From positions 930,001-994,000 of the forward strand of contig NZ_CP048106.1 in NCBI RefSeq assembly GCF_010092985.1: a stretch of DNA of 64,000 bases, written 5' to 3'. The DNA is from Pontibacter pudoricolor (lineage in GTDB: Bacteria; Bacteroidota; Bacteroidia; Cytophagales; Hymenobacteraceae). Both the position numbers and the translations under genes were made by a program. Shown piece by piece: positions 26,328 to 34,252 of this stretch; within the stretch, counting starts at the first letter, position 1; each line of letters begins with the position of its first letter. The notes beneath the pieces are model-generated. The model saw only the letters and a list, made by a program, of their open reading frames with translations. It was not told the DNA's origin and did not search any database.

Positions 26328-26366
26328 AAAGCCTGACTCCGTAAAAGAGTCAGGCTTTTTTGTTTT
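26328..26366 (+). terminator. his attenuator terminator, second unit
   Basis: A 12-bp stem, AAAGCCTGACTC (26328-26339) with GAGTCAGGCTTT (26347-26358), followed by a T run. CGGAG in the leader ORF (26278-26282) is complementary to CTCCG (26337-26341) in the terminator's left arm and loop and could form the antiterminator, though this pairing is short. Confidence 0.82.
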
Positions 26367-26666
26367 TGTCTGAATCAGGATTTTCAGGATTTAAGGATGA
26401 ATAGGATATAAACTATAGCTGGTGCGGATGTTACTTCCGTTCCAAGGTTTTAACTATAGCTCTTTCGGACTTCATAGTCCGAAAGCAACCTGTTGGGGAC
26501 TTCTTAGTCCCCGTAACGCGGATTAAGAAATCCGCAGCAGTCAAGTTTCAGATTAGGAAATCCGAAACAGCATTTGAGAAGAAAAAAACAGTAAACAAGA
26601 ACTATAGATGATGGCTGTAGCACTGCCACATTCATAATTCGTAATTCATCATTCATAATTAAAAAG
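26367..26666. repeat. Intergenic repeats and hairpin cluster before hisH
   Basis: 300 bases without a gene. 26372-26410 is a TCAGGATTTTCAGGATTT phrase repeat. 26462-26568 holds four hairpins in a row (26462-26485, 26495-26512, 26518-26535, 26545-26568), each with a 4-base loop: two share GGACT/AGTCC stems and two share GATT/AATC stems. 26630-26660 repeats CATAATTCGTAATTCATCATT. All of it would lie in the his mRNA leader downstream of the attenuator. Confidence 0.6.
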
Positions 26667-27248
26667 ATGGACTTAGTTATAGTTGATTACAAGGCCGGGA
26701 ATGTGCAGTCGGTGCAGTTTGCGCTGGAGCGGCTGGGCGTGCAGGCTACCTTGAGTGCCGATGCAGAAACGATAAAAGCGGCTGATAAAGTGATCTTCCC
26801 GGGTGTGGGACAGGCAGCTTCGGCAATGGCACAACTGAAAGCCCGTAACCTGGATAAGCTACTGCCAACGCTTGAACAGCCCTTTTTTGGAGTTTGCCTG
26901 GGTATGCAGCTGCTTTGTCAGCACTCCGAAGAAGGCGATACTGATCTGTTGGGCATTATTCCGCTACCGGTAAAGCATTTCGTGACTGACCTAAAAGTAC
27001 CGCACATGGGCTGGAACCAGCTGGAAAACCTGCAGACGCCGCTGTTTAAAGGATTGCAGGAGCAGGAGTATGCCTACTATGTGCACAGCTATTATGTGCC
27101 GCTTAGCGAGTTTACCATCGCCAAGACTTCTTACCCGGAGCCATTCTCGGCTGCGCTGAACTATAAAAACTTTTATGCCGCCCAGTTCCACCCCGAGAAA
27201 AGCGGAGCTGCTGGTTCACAGATCCTTAAAAACTTCCTTGCCTTATGA
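26667..27248 (+). CDS. hisH: Imidazole glycerol phosphate synthase, glutaminase subunit
   Basis: Hydrolyses glutamine and passes ammonia to HisF. 193 residues, class I amidotransferase. Catalytic Cys77 in FGVCLGMQLL and the His/Glu pair in FHPEKSG are present; VPHMGWNQ is the HisH-specific region. It overlaps hisA by 4 bases. Confidence 0.96.
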   Translation: MDLVIVDYKAGNVQSVQFALERLGVQATLSADAETIKAADKVIFPGVGQAASAMAQLKARNLDKLLPTLEQPFFGVCLGMQLLCQHSEEGDTDLLGIIPLPVKHFVTDLKVPHMGWNQLENLQTPLFKGLQEQEYAYYVHSYYVPLSEFTIAKTSYPEPFSAALNYKNFYAAQFHPEKSGAAGSQILKNFLAL

Positions 27249-27967
27249 TGGATATCATCCCAGCTATAGACCTGATCGGCAGCCAGTGTGTGCGCCTGAC
27301 CGAAGGTGATTTTACACAACAAACAACCTACGACAGCAACCCGCTGGAGGTAGCCAAACGCTTCGAAGCCAGCGGCATTAAGCGCCTGCATTTAGTTGAC
27401 CTTGACGGAGCGCGTGCCCGGAAACCTGTAAACCTGGATGTGCTGGAAACTATAGCTTCTAATACTGGACTAACTATAGATTTTGGTGGTGGTCTGCAGT
27501 CGGATGAAGCGGTTCAACAGGCTTTTGATGCGGGTGCTTCGCAGATCACGGCCGGTAGTATAGCAGTGCGCGAACCGGAAACAGTTAAAAGCTGGCTGTT
27601 AAAATATGGCCCGGAGAGGATCATCATCGGAGCCGATTTTAAAGGCACCAACATTGCTATTTCTGCCTGGACAGAAGAGAGTAAGTACTCGCTGCAGGAC
27701 TTTATTTCGGGCTATGTGCAAACAGGAGCGCAGTTGTTTATCTGCACTGACGTAAGCAAAGACGGCAAACTCCAAGGGCCATCTACCAACACGTACCGCC
27801 ACCTGAAACTGACGTTGCCTGAAGCAGAGATTATTGCCAGTGGTGGCGTGACAACTATAGCCGACCTGGAGGAACTGCAGGAAATTGGAGTAAAAGGAGC
27901 CATTATCGGGAAAGCAATTTACGAAGGCACCATTTCATTAAAAGATTTAGCGCGATTTATATGTTAA
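27245..27967 (+). CDS. hisA: Phosphoribosylformimino-5-aminoimidazole carboxamide ribotide isomerase
   Basis: Amadori isomerase of the pathway, (beta/alpha)8 fold, 240 residues. [15 protein letters not shown] carries the catalytic Asp, ICTDVSKDG the second acid, and [10 protein letters not shown] and [14 protein letters not shown] bind the two phosphates. The ATG-ATG start leaves a one-residue choice (27245 or 27248). It overlaps hisF by 7 bases. Confidence 0.95.
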   Translation: MMDIIPAIDLIGSQCVRLTEGDFTQQTTYDSNPLEVAKRFEASGIKRLHLVDLDGARARKPVNLDVLETIASNTGLTIDFGGGLQSDEAVQQAFDAGASQITAGSIAVREPETVKSWLLKYGPERIIIGADFKGTNIAISAWTEESKYSLQDFISGYVQTGAQLFICTDVSKDGKLQGPSTNTYRHLKLTLPEAEIIASGGVTTIADLEELQEIGVKGAIIGKAIYEGTISLKDLARFIC

Positions 27968-28719
27968 CAAAACGCATTATTCCCTGCCTGGACATTAAGG
28001 ATGGCCGCTGTGTAAAAGGCGTGCAGTTCGAGAACATCCGGGATGCCGGCGACCCGGTAGAACTGGCTAAATGGTATGCCCAACAGGGTGCCGATGAGCT
28101 AGTATTTTTGGATATTACAGCCACCAACGAAGGTCGCAAAACCTTTGCCGAACTGGTGCGCGACATTGCCCGCCACATCGATATTCCGTTTACAGTGGGT
28201 GGCGGCATCAGTGCTGTAGCAGACGTAGAAGTACTATTACAGAACGGAGCAGACAAAGTTTCTATCAACTCATCAGCTATTAAAAATCCGCAACTGGTAG
28301 CAGAACTGGCAAGGCATTTCGGTAGCCAGTGCGTTACCGTTGCCATCGATACCAAGTTTACCGAAGCCACCGGCTGGAAAGTATACACCCGTGCCGGAAC
28401 TATAGAAACCGAACACGCAACTATAGATTGGGCCAGAAAAGTAGTGGATATGGGAGCAGGAGAGATCTTACTGACCAGCATGAACAACGACGGTACTAAA
28501 GCAGGTTTTGCGCTGGATATTACCAAAGCAGTATCAGAAGCAGTATCTGTACCTGTTGTTGCCTCAGGTGGTGCCGGAACAATGCAGCACTTTGCAGAAG
28601 CTTTTAAGGTAGCTAATGCCGACGCCGCTTTAGCTGCCAGTTTGTTTCACTTCCGAGAACTGGAAATACCAGATTTAAAACGTTTCCTGAAAGCACAGGG
28701 CGTGGATGTGAGGGTTTAA
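27961..28719 (+). CDS. hisF: Imidazole glycerol phosphate synthase, cyclase subunit
   Basis: Forms imidazole glycerol phosphate and AICAR, linking histidine and purine synthesis. 252 residues. [16 protein letters not shown] has catalytic Asp11, [13 protein letters not shown] the second Asp; [11 protein letters not shown] and [11 protein letters not shown] are phosphate sites. The 101-bp gap to hisIE has ACTTTCTAACTTTTTAACTT phrase repeats, the reverse complement of those in the trpG-trpD gap. Confidence 0.97.
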   Translation: MLTKRIIPCLDIKDGRCVKGVQFENIRDAGDPVELAKWYAQQGADELVFLDITATNEGRKTFAELVRDIARHIDIPFTVGGGISAVADVEVLLQNGADKVSINSSAIKNPQLVAELARHFGSQCVTVAIDTKFTEATGWKVYTRAGTIETEHATIDWARKVVDMGAGEILLTSMNNDGTKAGFALDITKAVSEAVSVPVVASGGAGTMQHFAEAFKVANADAALAASLFHFRELEIPDLKRFLKAQGVDVRV

Positions 28720-28820
28720 TGGCTGAATCGTTGGTGGTTATCTTGTGTTGATTTTATAGTATCCACTATCTCTTTAAGCTCTTACACTTTCTAACTTTTT
28801 AACTTCTAAACGTTCTAACT

Positions 28821-29429
28821 ATGTTAGATTTTGATAAAATGGGCGGATTGGTGCCTGCTATAATACAAGACGAGCAAACAAGCCAGGTGCTGATGCTGGG
28901 CTACATGAACCAGGAAGCACTGGACAAAACGAAACAGGAGGGACTGGTAACGTTCTTCTCCCGCTCCAAAAACCGCCTCTGGACCAAAGGCGAAACTTCC
29001 GGCAATACATTGCAGGTAGTAACTATAGTTGAAGACTGCGATAACGATTCGCTGCTCATAAAAGTAAAACCCAACGGCCCGACCTGCCATACCGGTAGCA
29101 CAAGTTGCTTTGGAGAGGAAACTAAAGCCAAGAGAGTAAAAGCCATTCAGTTTATCGCGCAACTGGAGGAAGTGATCCAGCAACGAAAGGTTAATCCGGT
29201 AGAAGGTTCCTATACTAATTTCCTGTTTGATAATGGCATAAACAAAATAGCCCAGAAAGTAGGAGAGGAAGCCGTGGAAACTGTGATAGATGCCGTTGCC
29301 GGGAATACAGAAACGATGAAGGGCGAAGCTGCCGATCTGCTTTACCACCTTGTGGTGTTGCTGGCTGCATCCGGATTAGAACTGGCAGATGTGGTGGCTG
29401 TGCTTCAGGAGCGGCATCAGAAAAAATAA
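28821..29429 (+). CDS. hisIE: Bifunctional phosphoribosyl-AMP cyclohydrolase / phosphoribosyl-ATP pyrophosphatase
   Basis: Steps 2 and 3 of histidine synthesis. The N-terminal HisI domain (1-~105) shows MLGYMNQEALDKT, SRSKNRLWTKGETSGN and PTCHTGSTSCF (zinc Cys). The C-terminal HisE domain (~115-202) shows VGEEAVETVIDAVAG and EAADLLYHLVVLL. The fusion is the common Bacteroidota form. A strong terminator follows, closing the unit. Confidence 0.96.
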   Translation: MLDFDKMGGLVPAIIQDEQTSQVLMLGYMNQEALDKTKQEGLVTFFSRSKNRLWTKGETSGNTLQVVTIVEDCDNDSLLIKVKPNGPTCHTGSTSCFGEETKAKRVKAIQFIAQLEEVIQQRKVNPVEGSYTNFLFDNGINKIAQKVGEEAVETVIDAVAGNTETMKGEAADLLYHLVVLLAASGLELADVVAVLQERHQKK

Positions 29430-29437
29430 GTAACTAT

Positions 29438-29479
29438 AAAAATAGCTGCAACTATAGTTTATACTTGCAGCTATTTTTT
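29438..29479 (+). terminator. Terminator of the hisHAF-hisIE unit
   Basis: A 14-bp perfect stem, AAAAATAGCTGCAA with TTGCAGCTATTTTT, plus T run. Its 13-base loop starts CTATAGTTTATAC and so contains the iterated palindrome. It lies 8 bases after hisIE and just beyond the stop of the opposing lipoprotein pseudogene. Confidence 0.9.
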
Positions 29480-29481
29480 GT

Positions 29482-30060
29482 TTAGGGATTAGTTGAAAGC
29501 AAAGCGTTTTCGAAGGTGCCTGTAACCGTTACATCACACCTCCTCGGGTTAGGTGTTGGTGTTGTAAGGGTAGGATCAGGGATATCTTCCATGGTTAACT
29601 CATAGGTGCCGCTGATCAGGTTGTGCTGTTTGTTGTACTTAGTGATTTTCAGTTCACCACATATAACGTTGGCCTGGCTAAATTAAGCGCTTCCTGAGCC
29701 ATCACCATTATCATAAATGTAAGTAGTTTTCGCTTTGCCGGTTTCCGGGTCGGGCAGCGATTTTAAACTATAGACACCAACATAGCCATTAAGCAGATCT
29801 GTTTCATCAATTTCAAATGCGATCTCATCCGGTTCAGCAGCTAAAAAAATGGTCAGTTTATTGTTCTCAAGGCTAATTCCGCTATTAAAATCAGCGGTGG
29901 TATAGTTTGCTTTTTTCATCTCCCGGGTGTCGTGGTACATAAGGGTGCGTTGCATGGCCAGTTCCATCTTCGGAACAACCACTTCCTTATCACCACTACC
30001 GCAGGAGAAATTTAACAAGGCCAGCGATGCCATGCCAAAACGAAGTAATGTCTTTCTCAT
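29482..30060 (-). pseudogene. DUF6252-like lipoprotein gene interrupted by an in-frame stop
   Basis: Starts MRKTLLRF with a lipobox ending in Cys20 (LLNFSC), so the product would be an outer-membrane or periplasmic lipoprotein. The frame is open for 125 codons, hits TAA at 29683-29685, then continues in the same frame for 66 sense codons to TAA at 29482-29484. The downstream part (GELKITKYNKQHNLISGTYE ... GTFENALLSTNP) has the beta-strand pattern seen at the C-terminus of DUF6252-type Bacteroidota lipoproteins, so it belongs to the same gene. One nonsense substitution explains the break; a base-call error is the alternative. The truncated 125-residue form may still be made. Family assignment is from memory. 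Confidence 0.7.
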
Positions 30061-30105
30061 AGATTTTTGTTTGGCAAAGGTTTAGCCAGGATTATGCCAA
30101 ATATT

Positions 30106-30972
30106 CTATTTATTTAATATAAAATGATGAATGGCATCAGCCACTTCCCCGCCACGTTCTTCCTGCACAAAATGGCCGGCCTTATATTTTATCGTTTTAG
30201 CTTCCGGAAACTCCTGCTGCCAGCGTTCAAGAAAGTGTACTGGTAAAAGCTTGTCTTTCTCACCCCACAGTAACAGCTTATCTATAGTTCGCAGTTTTTC
30301 GTGCTGTTGCCATAGTTCATCAAAATAGGAGGATGATTCGTGCAGGGCTTTAGCAAATCCCCAGGTACCCATGCGGCTCCCTGAAGTAGAAAGTGGCTTC
30401 TGGTAATGTAATTTGATGTCTTTTGTCAGGTGTTTACCCTCGTGGTAGCCTTGTGGCAGCAGAAAGTTGGCAGAGAAACCCAATTGCAAATACAAAAATC
30501 TGCCCACACCACCAGCCATAAACCTGCTGATCTTCATGATCTTTTTCTCCTCTTCCAGGCTCCACATCCAGGTATTCAGGATCACGATCTTCTTAACATT
30601 TTCAGGGTGGCGCAGTGCATACCGTAACCCGATCGGACCACCAAAATCATGTACCACCAGTGTAATGTTCTTTAGCTGCAGATGGTCAATAAGCTGCTCC
30701 AGGTTATCGGCATGCGCTTCCGGGGTGTAAGCAAAGCCAGCTGGTTTAGCAGATAAGCCGAAGCCAAGATGATCAGGGGCAATGCAGCGGTAGTTCCGGC
30801 TCAGTGCTTTTATCTGTTGCCGCCATACAAACGACCAGGTAGGTGTGCCATGCACTAAAACTATAGGCTCGCCCTGTCCTTCGTCTACGTAATGCATGTT
30901 GCCGGCCGGCAGATCCAGGGTACGGTGCGCAAAAGGGTAGAGGATCCGGTCGAGCCATTTGGGAGAGTTCAT
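30106..30972 (-). CDS. Alpha/beta fold hydrolase, haloalkane dehalogenase-like
   Basis: 288 residues from the ATG at 30972 (MNSPKWLD); a TTG 14 codons upstream is less likely. Alpha/beta hydrolase core: HGTPTWSF oxyanion region (His41), nucleophile Asp109 in VVHDFGGP and catalytic His in KAGHFVQEE. An Asp nucleophile is typical of dehalogenases and epoxide hydrolases. The residue after the nucleophile is Phe, where true dehalogenases have a halide-binding Trp, so dehalogenation is doubtful. It lies 49 bases downstream of the TetR gene on the same strand and is probably its target. Confidence 0.82.
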   Translation of the reverse strand: MNSPKWLDRILYPFAHRTLDLPAGNMHYVDEGQGEPIVLVHGTPTWSFVWRQQIKALSRNYRCIAPDHLGFGLSAKPAGFAYTPEAHADNLEQLIDHLQLKNITLVVHDFGGPIGLRYALRHPENVKKIVILNTWMWSLEEEKKIMKISRFMAGGVGRFLYLQLGFSANFLLPQGYHEGKHLTKDIKLHYQKPLSTSGSRMGTWGFAKALHESSSYFDELWQQHEKLRTIDKLLLWGEKDKLLPVHFLERWQQEFPEAKTIKYKAGHFVQEERGGEVADAIHHFILNK

Positions 30973-31021
30973 AGTTCCTTTATCTATAGTTGCAGCTTGT
31001 TTAGTTAATCTCAAAACACAA

Positions 31022-31582
31022 TTATCTTTTATACTTCATGATGAGTAAGGTGGCTACATCATCGATCGGATAATTTTCGTGGAGTAAATAATGTTGCGCC
31101 AGTCCGTCCAAAGAAGCAAAGTAAAGTTTGGCTTCCAGCTCCGGAAAGGGAATACCAGCCTCTATCAGGTTCTGTCTGATCTGGGTTTCTACGTAAGCTG
31201 TTTGCTCTTTCATTTCTGCACTCAGCCGTTGCACTACAGCCGATTGCATTCTAATGCCATGTATTAATTTCCAGAAGTCTTTCTTCTCTTTCAGGATCTT
31301 TACTGTCTGGCGGATGTGCCGTTCAATGGCTGTCATTTTTTCCCACTCAGGAGTAATCTGCTCAAATGAAACACGAACATCTGAAGCGCCTCGCCTGCAA
31401 ATCTCAACCAGAAGTTCTTCCTTGCTTTTAAAATAATTGTACATCAATCCCAGGGAAATACCTGCCCGCTGGGCTATCGTTCTGATAGAAGTAGCGTCAT
31501 AGCCCTGCTCAGAAAATAGGGCTAAGGCAGTGTCTATCATGGTGTTAATACTTTGTTCGCGTTTCTCCTGTGTGACTTTCAT
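31022..31582 (-). CDS. TetR/AcrR family transcriptional regulator
   Basis: 186 residues. The N-terminal helix-turn-helix (about 10-56: INTMIDTALALFSEQGYDA, TSIRTIAQRAGISLGLMYNYF) is typical TetR; the C-terminal ~120 residues are helical and form the usual ligand-binding and dimer domain, whose ligand cannot be told. A perfect palindrome lies 8 bases upstream of its ATG, pointing to autoregulation and control of the downstream hydrolase. Confidence 0.92.
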   Translation of the reverse strand: MKVTQEKREQSINTMIDTALALFSEQGYDATSIRTIAQRAGISLGLMYNYFKSKEELLVEICRRGASDVRVSFEQITPEWEKMTAIERHIRQTVKILKEKKDFWKLIHGIRMQSAVVQRLSAEMKEQTAYVETQIRQNLIEAGIPFPELEAKLYFASLDGLAQHYLLHENYPIDDVATLLIMKYKR

Positions 31583-31589
31583 ATTATGA

Positions 31590-31605
31590 ATGAACGTTTG
31601 TTCAT
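31590..31605. promoter_or_regulatory. Putative TetR operator
   Basis: ATGAAC-GTTT-GTTCAT, a 6-bp inverted repeat with 4-base spacer. The neighbouring 31605-31612 reads TACTTTTA on the minus strand, a near match to the -7 box, so the operator would cover the transcription start of the regulator gene. Confidence 0.6.
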
Positions 31606-31810
31606 AAAAGTAGTTGCTTTTTAGGAAGATTCAAAAGCCTATCAGAATCTTTAAATAGGTAGGATGTGCTTCCTGGACTTAAATCTGCTCAACAAAGAGA
31701 TGAGCCAACTTTACTTCTAAAACTATAGCGAGCAAGAGCAGACTTAACGGGTTTCTGTATTTTAATTAAGCTTCAGCAATTATAAGTTAGGGTGTATTGA
31801 AAGCTATAGG

Positions 31811-32962
31811 TTAATCGATCACCAGGCGTGGAATGTTGGCTGGAAGGCGTGTAAGCAACTCATAGTTTAGCTGTGTACTAAGTTCTGCAAAGGAGGCTAC
31901 TGTTATGCTTTCGTCTCCCTGCGAGCCAAGCAAAACAACTTCATCATCTTTCTGCACCGCAGGAATATCAGTTACATCCACCATCATTACGTTCATGTTT
32001 ACGATGCCGACTACAGCAGCGCGAACTCCCCTTATTAGTACATTGCCCTGGTTACTGAGCGTGCGACTGTAGCCCCAGCCATACCCAACCGGAATTACAG
32101 CCAACGTCATGTCGCGCTGTGTTTGATACGAGCTACCATACCCAACATATTCGCCTTTAGAAATGGACTTTATGCTCATGATGCGGCTTTTCCAGTTTAT
32201 GAGACGACGCAAAGGGTCTTTTTTAAGCGTATGCTGGCTAAAATAATGACTATACGTTTCGGGGCTGGGCCAGAAGCCATATTGCATAATGCCGATACGA
32301 ACCATATCCATGTGTGTTTCGGGGTACGAGACCATAGCAGCAGAACAGGCCGAGTGTAATTGTTTGGGAGTATGACTAGAGTTGATCAGTTGCTGCAGTA
32401 ATTCCTGGAAATTCTGCTGCTGCATTATGATACGTTCGTGGTTCTGGAAATTTTCAGCTCCTGCAAAGTGAGTGCAAACCGCCATTAACGTTACATGCTC
32501 TTCTGTATCATCCAGTATTTTCCTTGCCTGTGCTGACGTAGTTTTGTCGAAGCCGGTGCGGTTCATGCCGGTTTCCAGTTCCAGGTGGATCTTTGCTTTT
32601 TTACCGAGCTTCCTGGCAACATCTGCTGCTTTGGTCAGCCGGTCGGGTTCAAAAACAAAGAACTCTATATCATTCCGGATCGCCCATTCAAGTTCAGGAT
32701 CATCAATATATCCCATTATCAACGTGGTAGCTGGCCGGGGAAGTGACTGATGCAGGCGCAGAGCTTCGTCAGCACTAAAAACTGAGAAATGATCCACCCC
32801 ACACTCCTGAGCCAACGTAGCAAACTGCTCGATTCCGTGTCCGTAAGCATTGCCTTTTACCACGGAAGAAAAGCGCACCCGCGGCCCGATCTCATTCCTT
32901 ATAAAATTGATGTTGTTTTGTAAAGCGGTTTTGCTGATCTCAATGTAAGAGCTATGAAACAT
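31811..32962 (-). CDS. alr: Alanine racemase
   Basis: PLP enzyme making D-alanine for peptidoglycan. 383 residues, fold type III. PLP Lys36 in SVVKGNAYGHG; catalytic Tyr in GEYVGYGSSYQT; MVRIGIMQYGF and VGYGWGYSR follow the family pattern. It starts 6 bases after the M20 hydrolase stop, so the two form an operon. It is the stand-alone form, not the MurF fusion seen in some Bacteroidota. Confidence 0.93.
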   Translation of the reverse strand: MFHSSYIEISKTALQNNINFIRNEIGPRVRFSSVVKGNAYGHGIEQFATLAQECGVDHFSVFSADEALRLHQSLPRPATTLIMGYIDDPELEWAIRNDIEFFVFEPDRLTKAADVARKLGKKAKIHLELETGMNRTGFDKTTSAQARKILDDTEEHVTLMAVCTHFAGAENFQNHERIIMQQQNFQELLQQLINSSHTPKQLHSACSAAMVSYPETHMDMVRIGIMQYGFWPSPETYSHYFSQHTLKKDPLRRLINWKSRIMSIKSISKGEYVGYGSSYQTQRDMTLAVIPVGYGWGYSRTLSNQGNVLIRGVRAAVVGIVNMNVMMVDVTDIPAVQKDDEVVLLGSQGDESITVASFAELSTQLNYELLTRLPANIPRLVID

Positions 32963-32968
32963 ACTGCG

Positions 32969-34132
32969 TTATTTATTCAGAATCTGTTGGATGATGCCAT
33001 AGAACAGGGCAGTTCCGGTTGGTATAAGCTCGTCCGGGAAGTCATAGTTAGCATGATGCAGTTGCGGCTGGTGAATGCCAGAACCTAGCCCGAAAAAAGC
33101 ACCTTTATACCTGGCTATAAAGTGGCCGAAATCTTCTGACCACCTGAAAGGCTGTACGGCTTCCTGCACATCAAGTTCTAGGTCTGCGGCCGCCTGCCGA
33201 ATTGATTGCACCTGTTCCGAATGGTTAACAGTGGCCGGAAAATCCTCCACAAAGTTGATGTTATAGGTGAGCTTATAGCTGGCTGCTATTTGCTGCACAC
33301 ATTGCTGCGTAAGCTCTTTTAATTTCTGCATATCAGCGGGTTGATAGGAGCGAAGTGTTGCCATAACGGTTGCAAAACCCGGGTTTGTTCCAAAAGCAAC
33401 TTCCCCTAATCGTGCGTGTATCACCGTCAGTAACGCAAGGTCCTGGAACTGCTCTTTTTTCCGGATGATATCATTAAACGCAACTATAATTTCAGACATG
33501 GCCAACCCCGGATTTATACCGTTTTCAGGTTCAGCAGCGTGAGATGATTTTCCATGCAATTCAACGATCATTCCTGTAGATGCGGCAGCGAAAACATCTT
33601 CGCGAACTATAACCTGGTGCATGGGTTTGCCGGGTATATTATGTAACGCAAATACATAGTCAGGTTTTAATGCAGCTTTAAACCGAGCGTCCTGCAAAAC
33701 AGCCCAGGCGCCGGCTCCGGTTTCTTCGGCAGGTTGGTAGAGTAAAATTACTTTTCCGCATGCTGGTCGTTGCTGCTGAAGCAAACTACCTAAAGCCGCA
33801 AGAATTGCCATATGCCCGTCGTGCCCGCACTTATGACTGGTGCCATCCGTTACCGAACTATAGTTTAGATTTTTATTGGTTTCAGAAATTGGCAAGGCAT
33901 CCAGCTCCGCTCTGAAAAGAATAGTCGGGCCATTGGCATCCTTTCCAAAGAAAACAGCTGCTACACCGGTGCCACCTAACTGGGTGTATATTTTATCGGG
34001 ATTATAGTTTTGCAGGTGTTTTACGATTCTCTTTGCTGTCTCTGATTCCTGACCTGAGAGCTCAGGATACTTGTGAAGTTCCTGGCGAAGTTTTACAAGT
34101 TCTGGAAGGTCTGATAATTCTTTATGCTGCAT
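32969..34132 (-). CDS. M20 family amidohydrolase / carboxypeptidase
   Basis: 387 residues. Zinc-binding features of the M20D branch: KCGHDGHMAILAALG, PAEETGAGAWAVLQD and ALHNIPG, plus the lid domain (residues ~180-300). Relatives include N-acyl-L-amino-acid amidohydrolases and HipO-like hippurate hydrolases; the substrate cannot be fixed. No signal peptide, so cytosolic. First gene of an operon with alr, which hints at amino-acid or peptide recycling (inference). Confidence 0.9.
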   Translation of the reverse strand: MQHKELSDLPELVKLRQELHKYPELSGQESETAKRIVKHLQNYNPDKIYTQLGGTGVAAVFFGKDANGPTILFRAELDALPISETNKNLNYSSVTDGTSHKCGHDGHMAILAALGSLLQQQRPACGKVILLYQPAEETGAGAWAVLQDARFKAALKPDYVFALHNIPGKPMHQVIVREDVFAAASTGMIVELHGKSSHAAEPENGINPGLAMSEIIVAFNDIIRKKEQFQDLALLTVIHARLGEVAFGTNPGFATVMATLRSYQPADMQKLKELTQQCVQQIAASYKLTYNINFVEDFPATVNHSEQVQSIRQAAADLELDVQEAVQPFRWSEDFGHFIARYKGAFFGLGSGIHQPQLHHANYDFPDELIPTGTALFYGIIQQILNK

Positions 34133-34252
34133 GACAGGTATAGTTGGGTTACAGGCTTTTTCTAAGGTACGGAAAATTAGGCAGAGGTTAAAACGATCTG
34201 TAAACCGGAACTATAGTTGCGCTTAACAGGCGACTGTCAACACTAGGCCGCC

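Noticed and set aside
26462..26568. CRISPR array
   Set aside because: The repeats are hairpins of different sequence and spacing without unique spacers of constant length.
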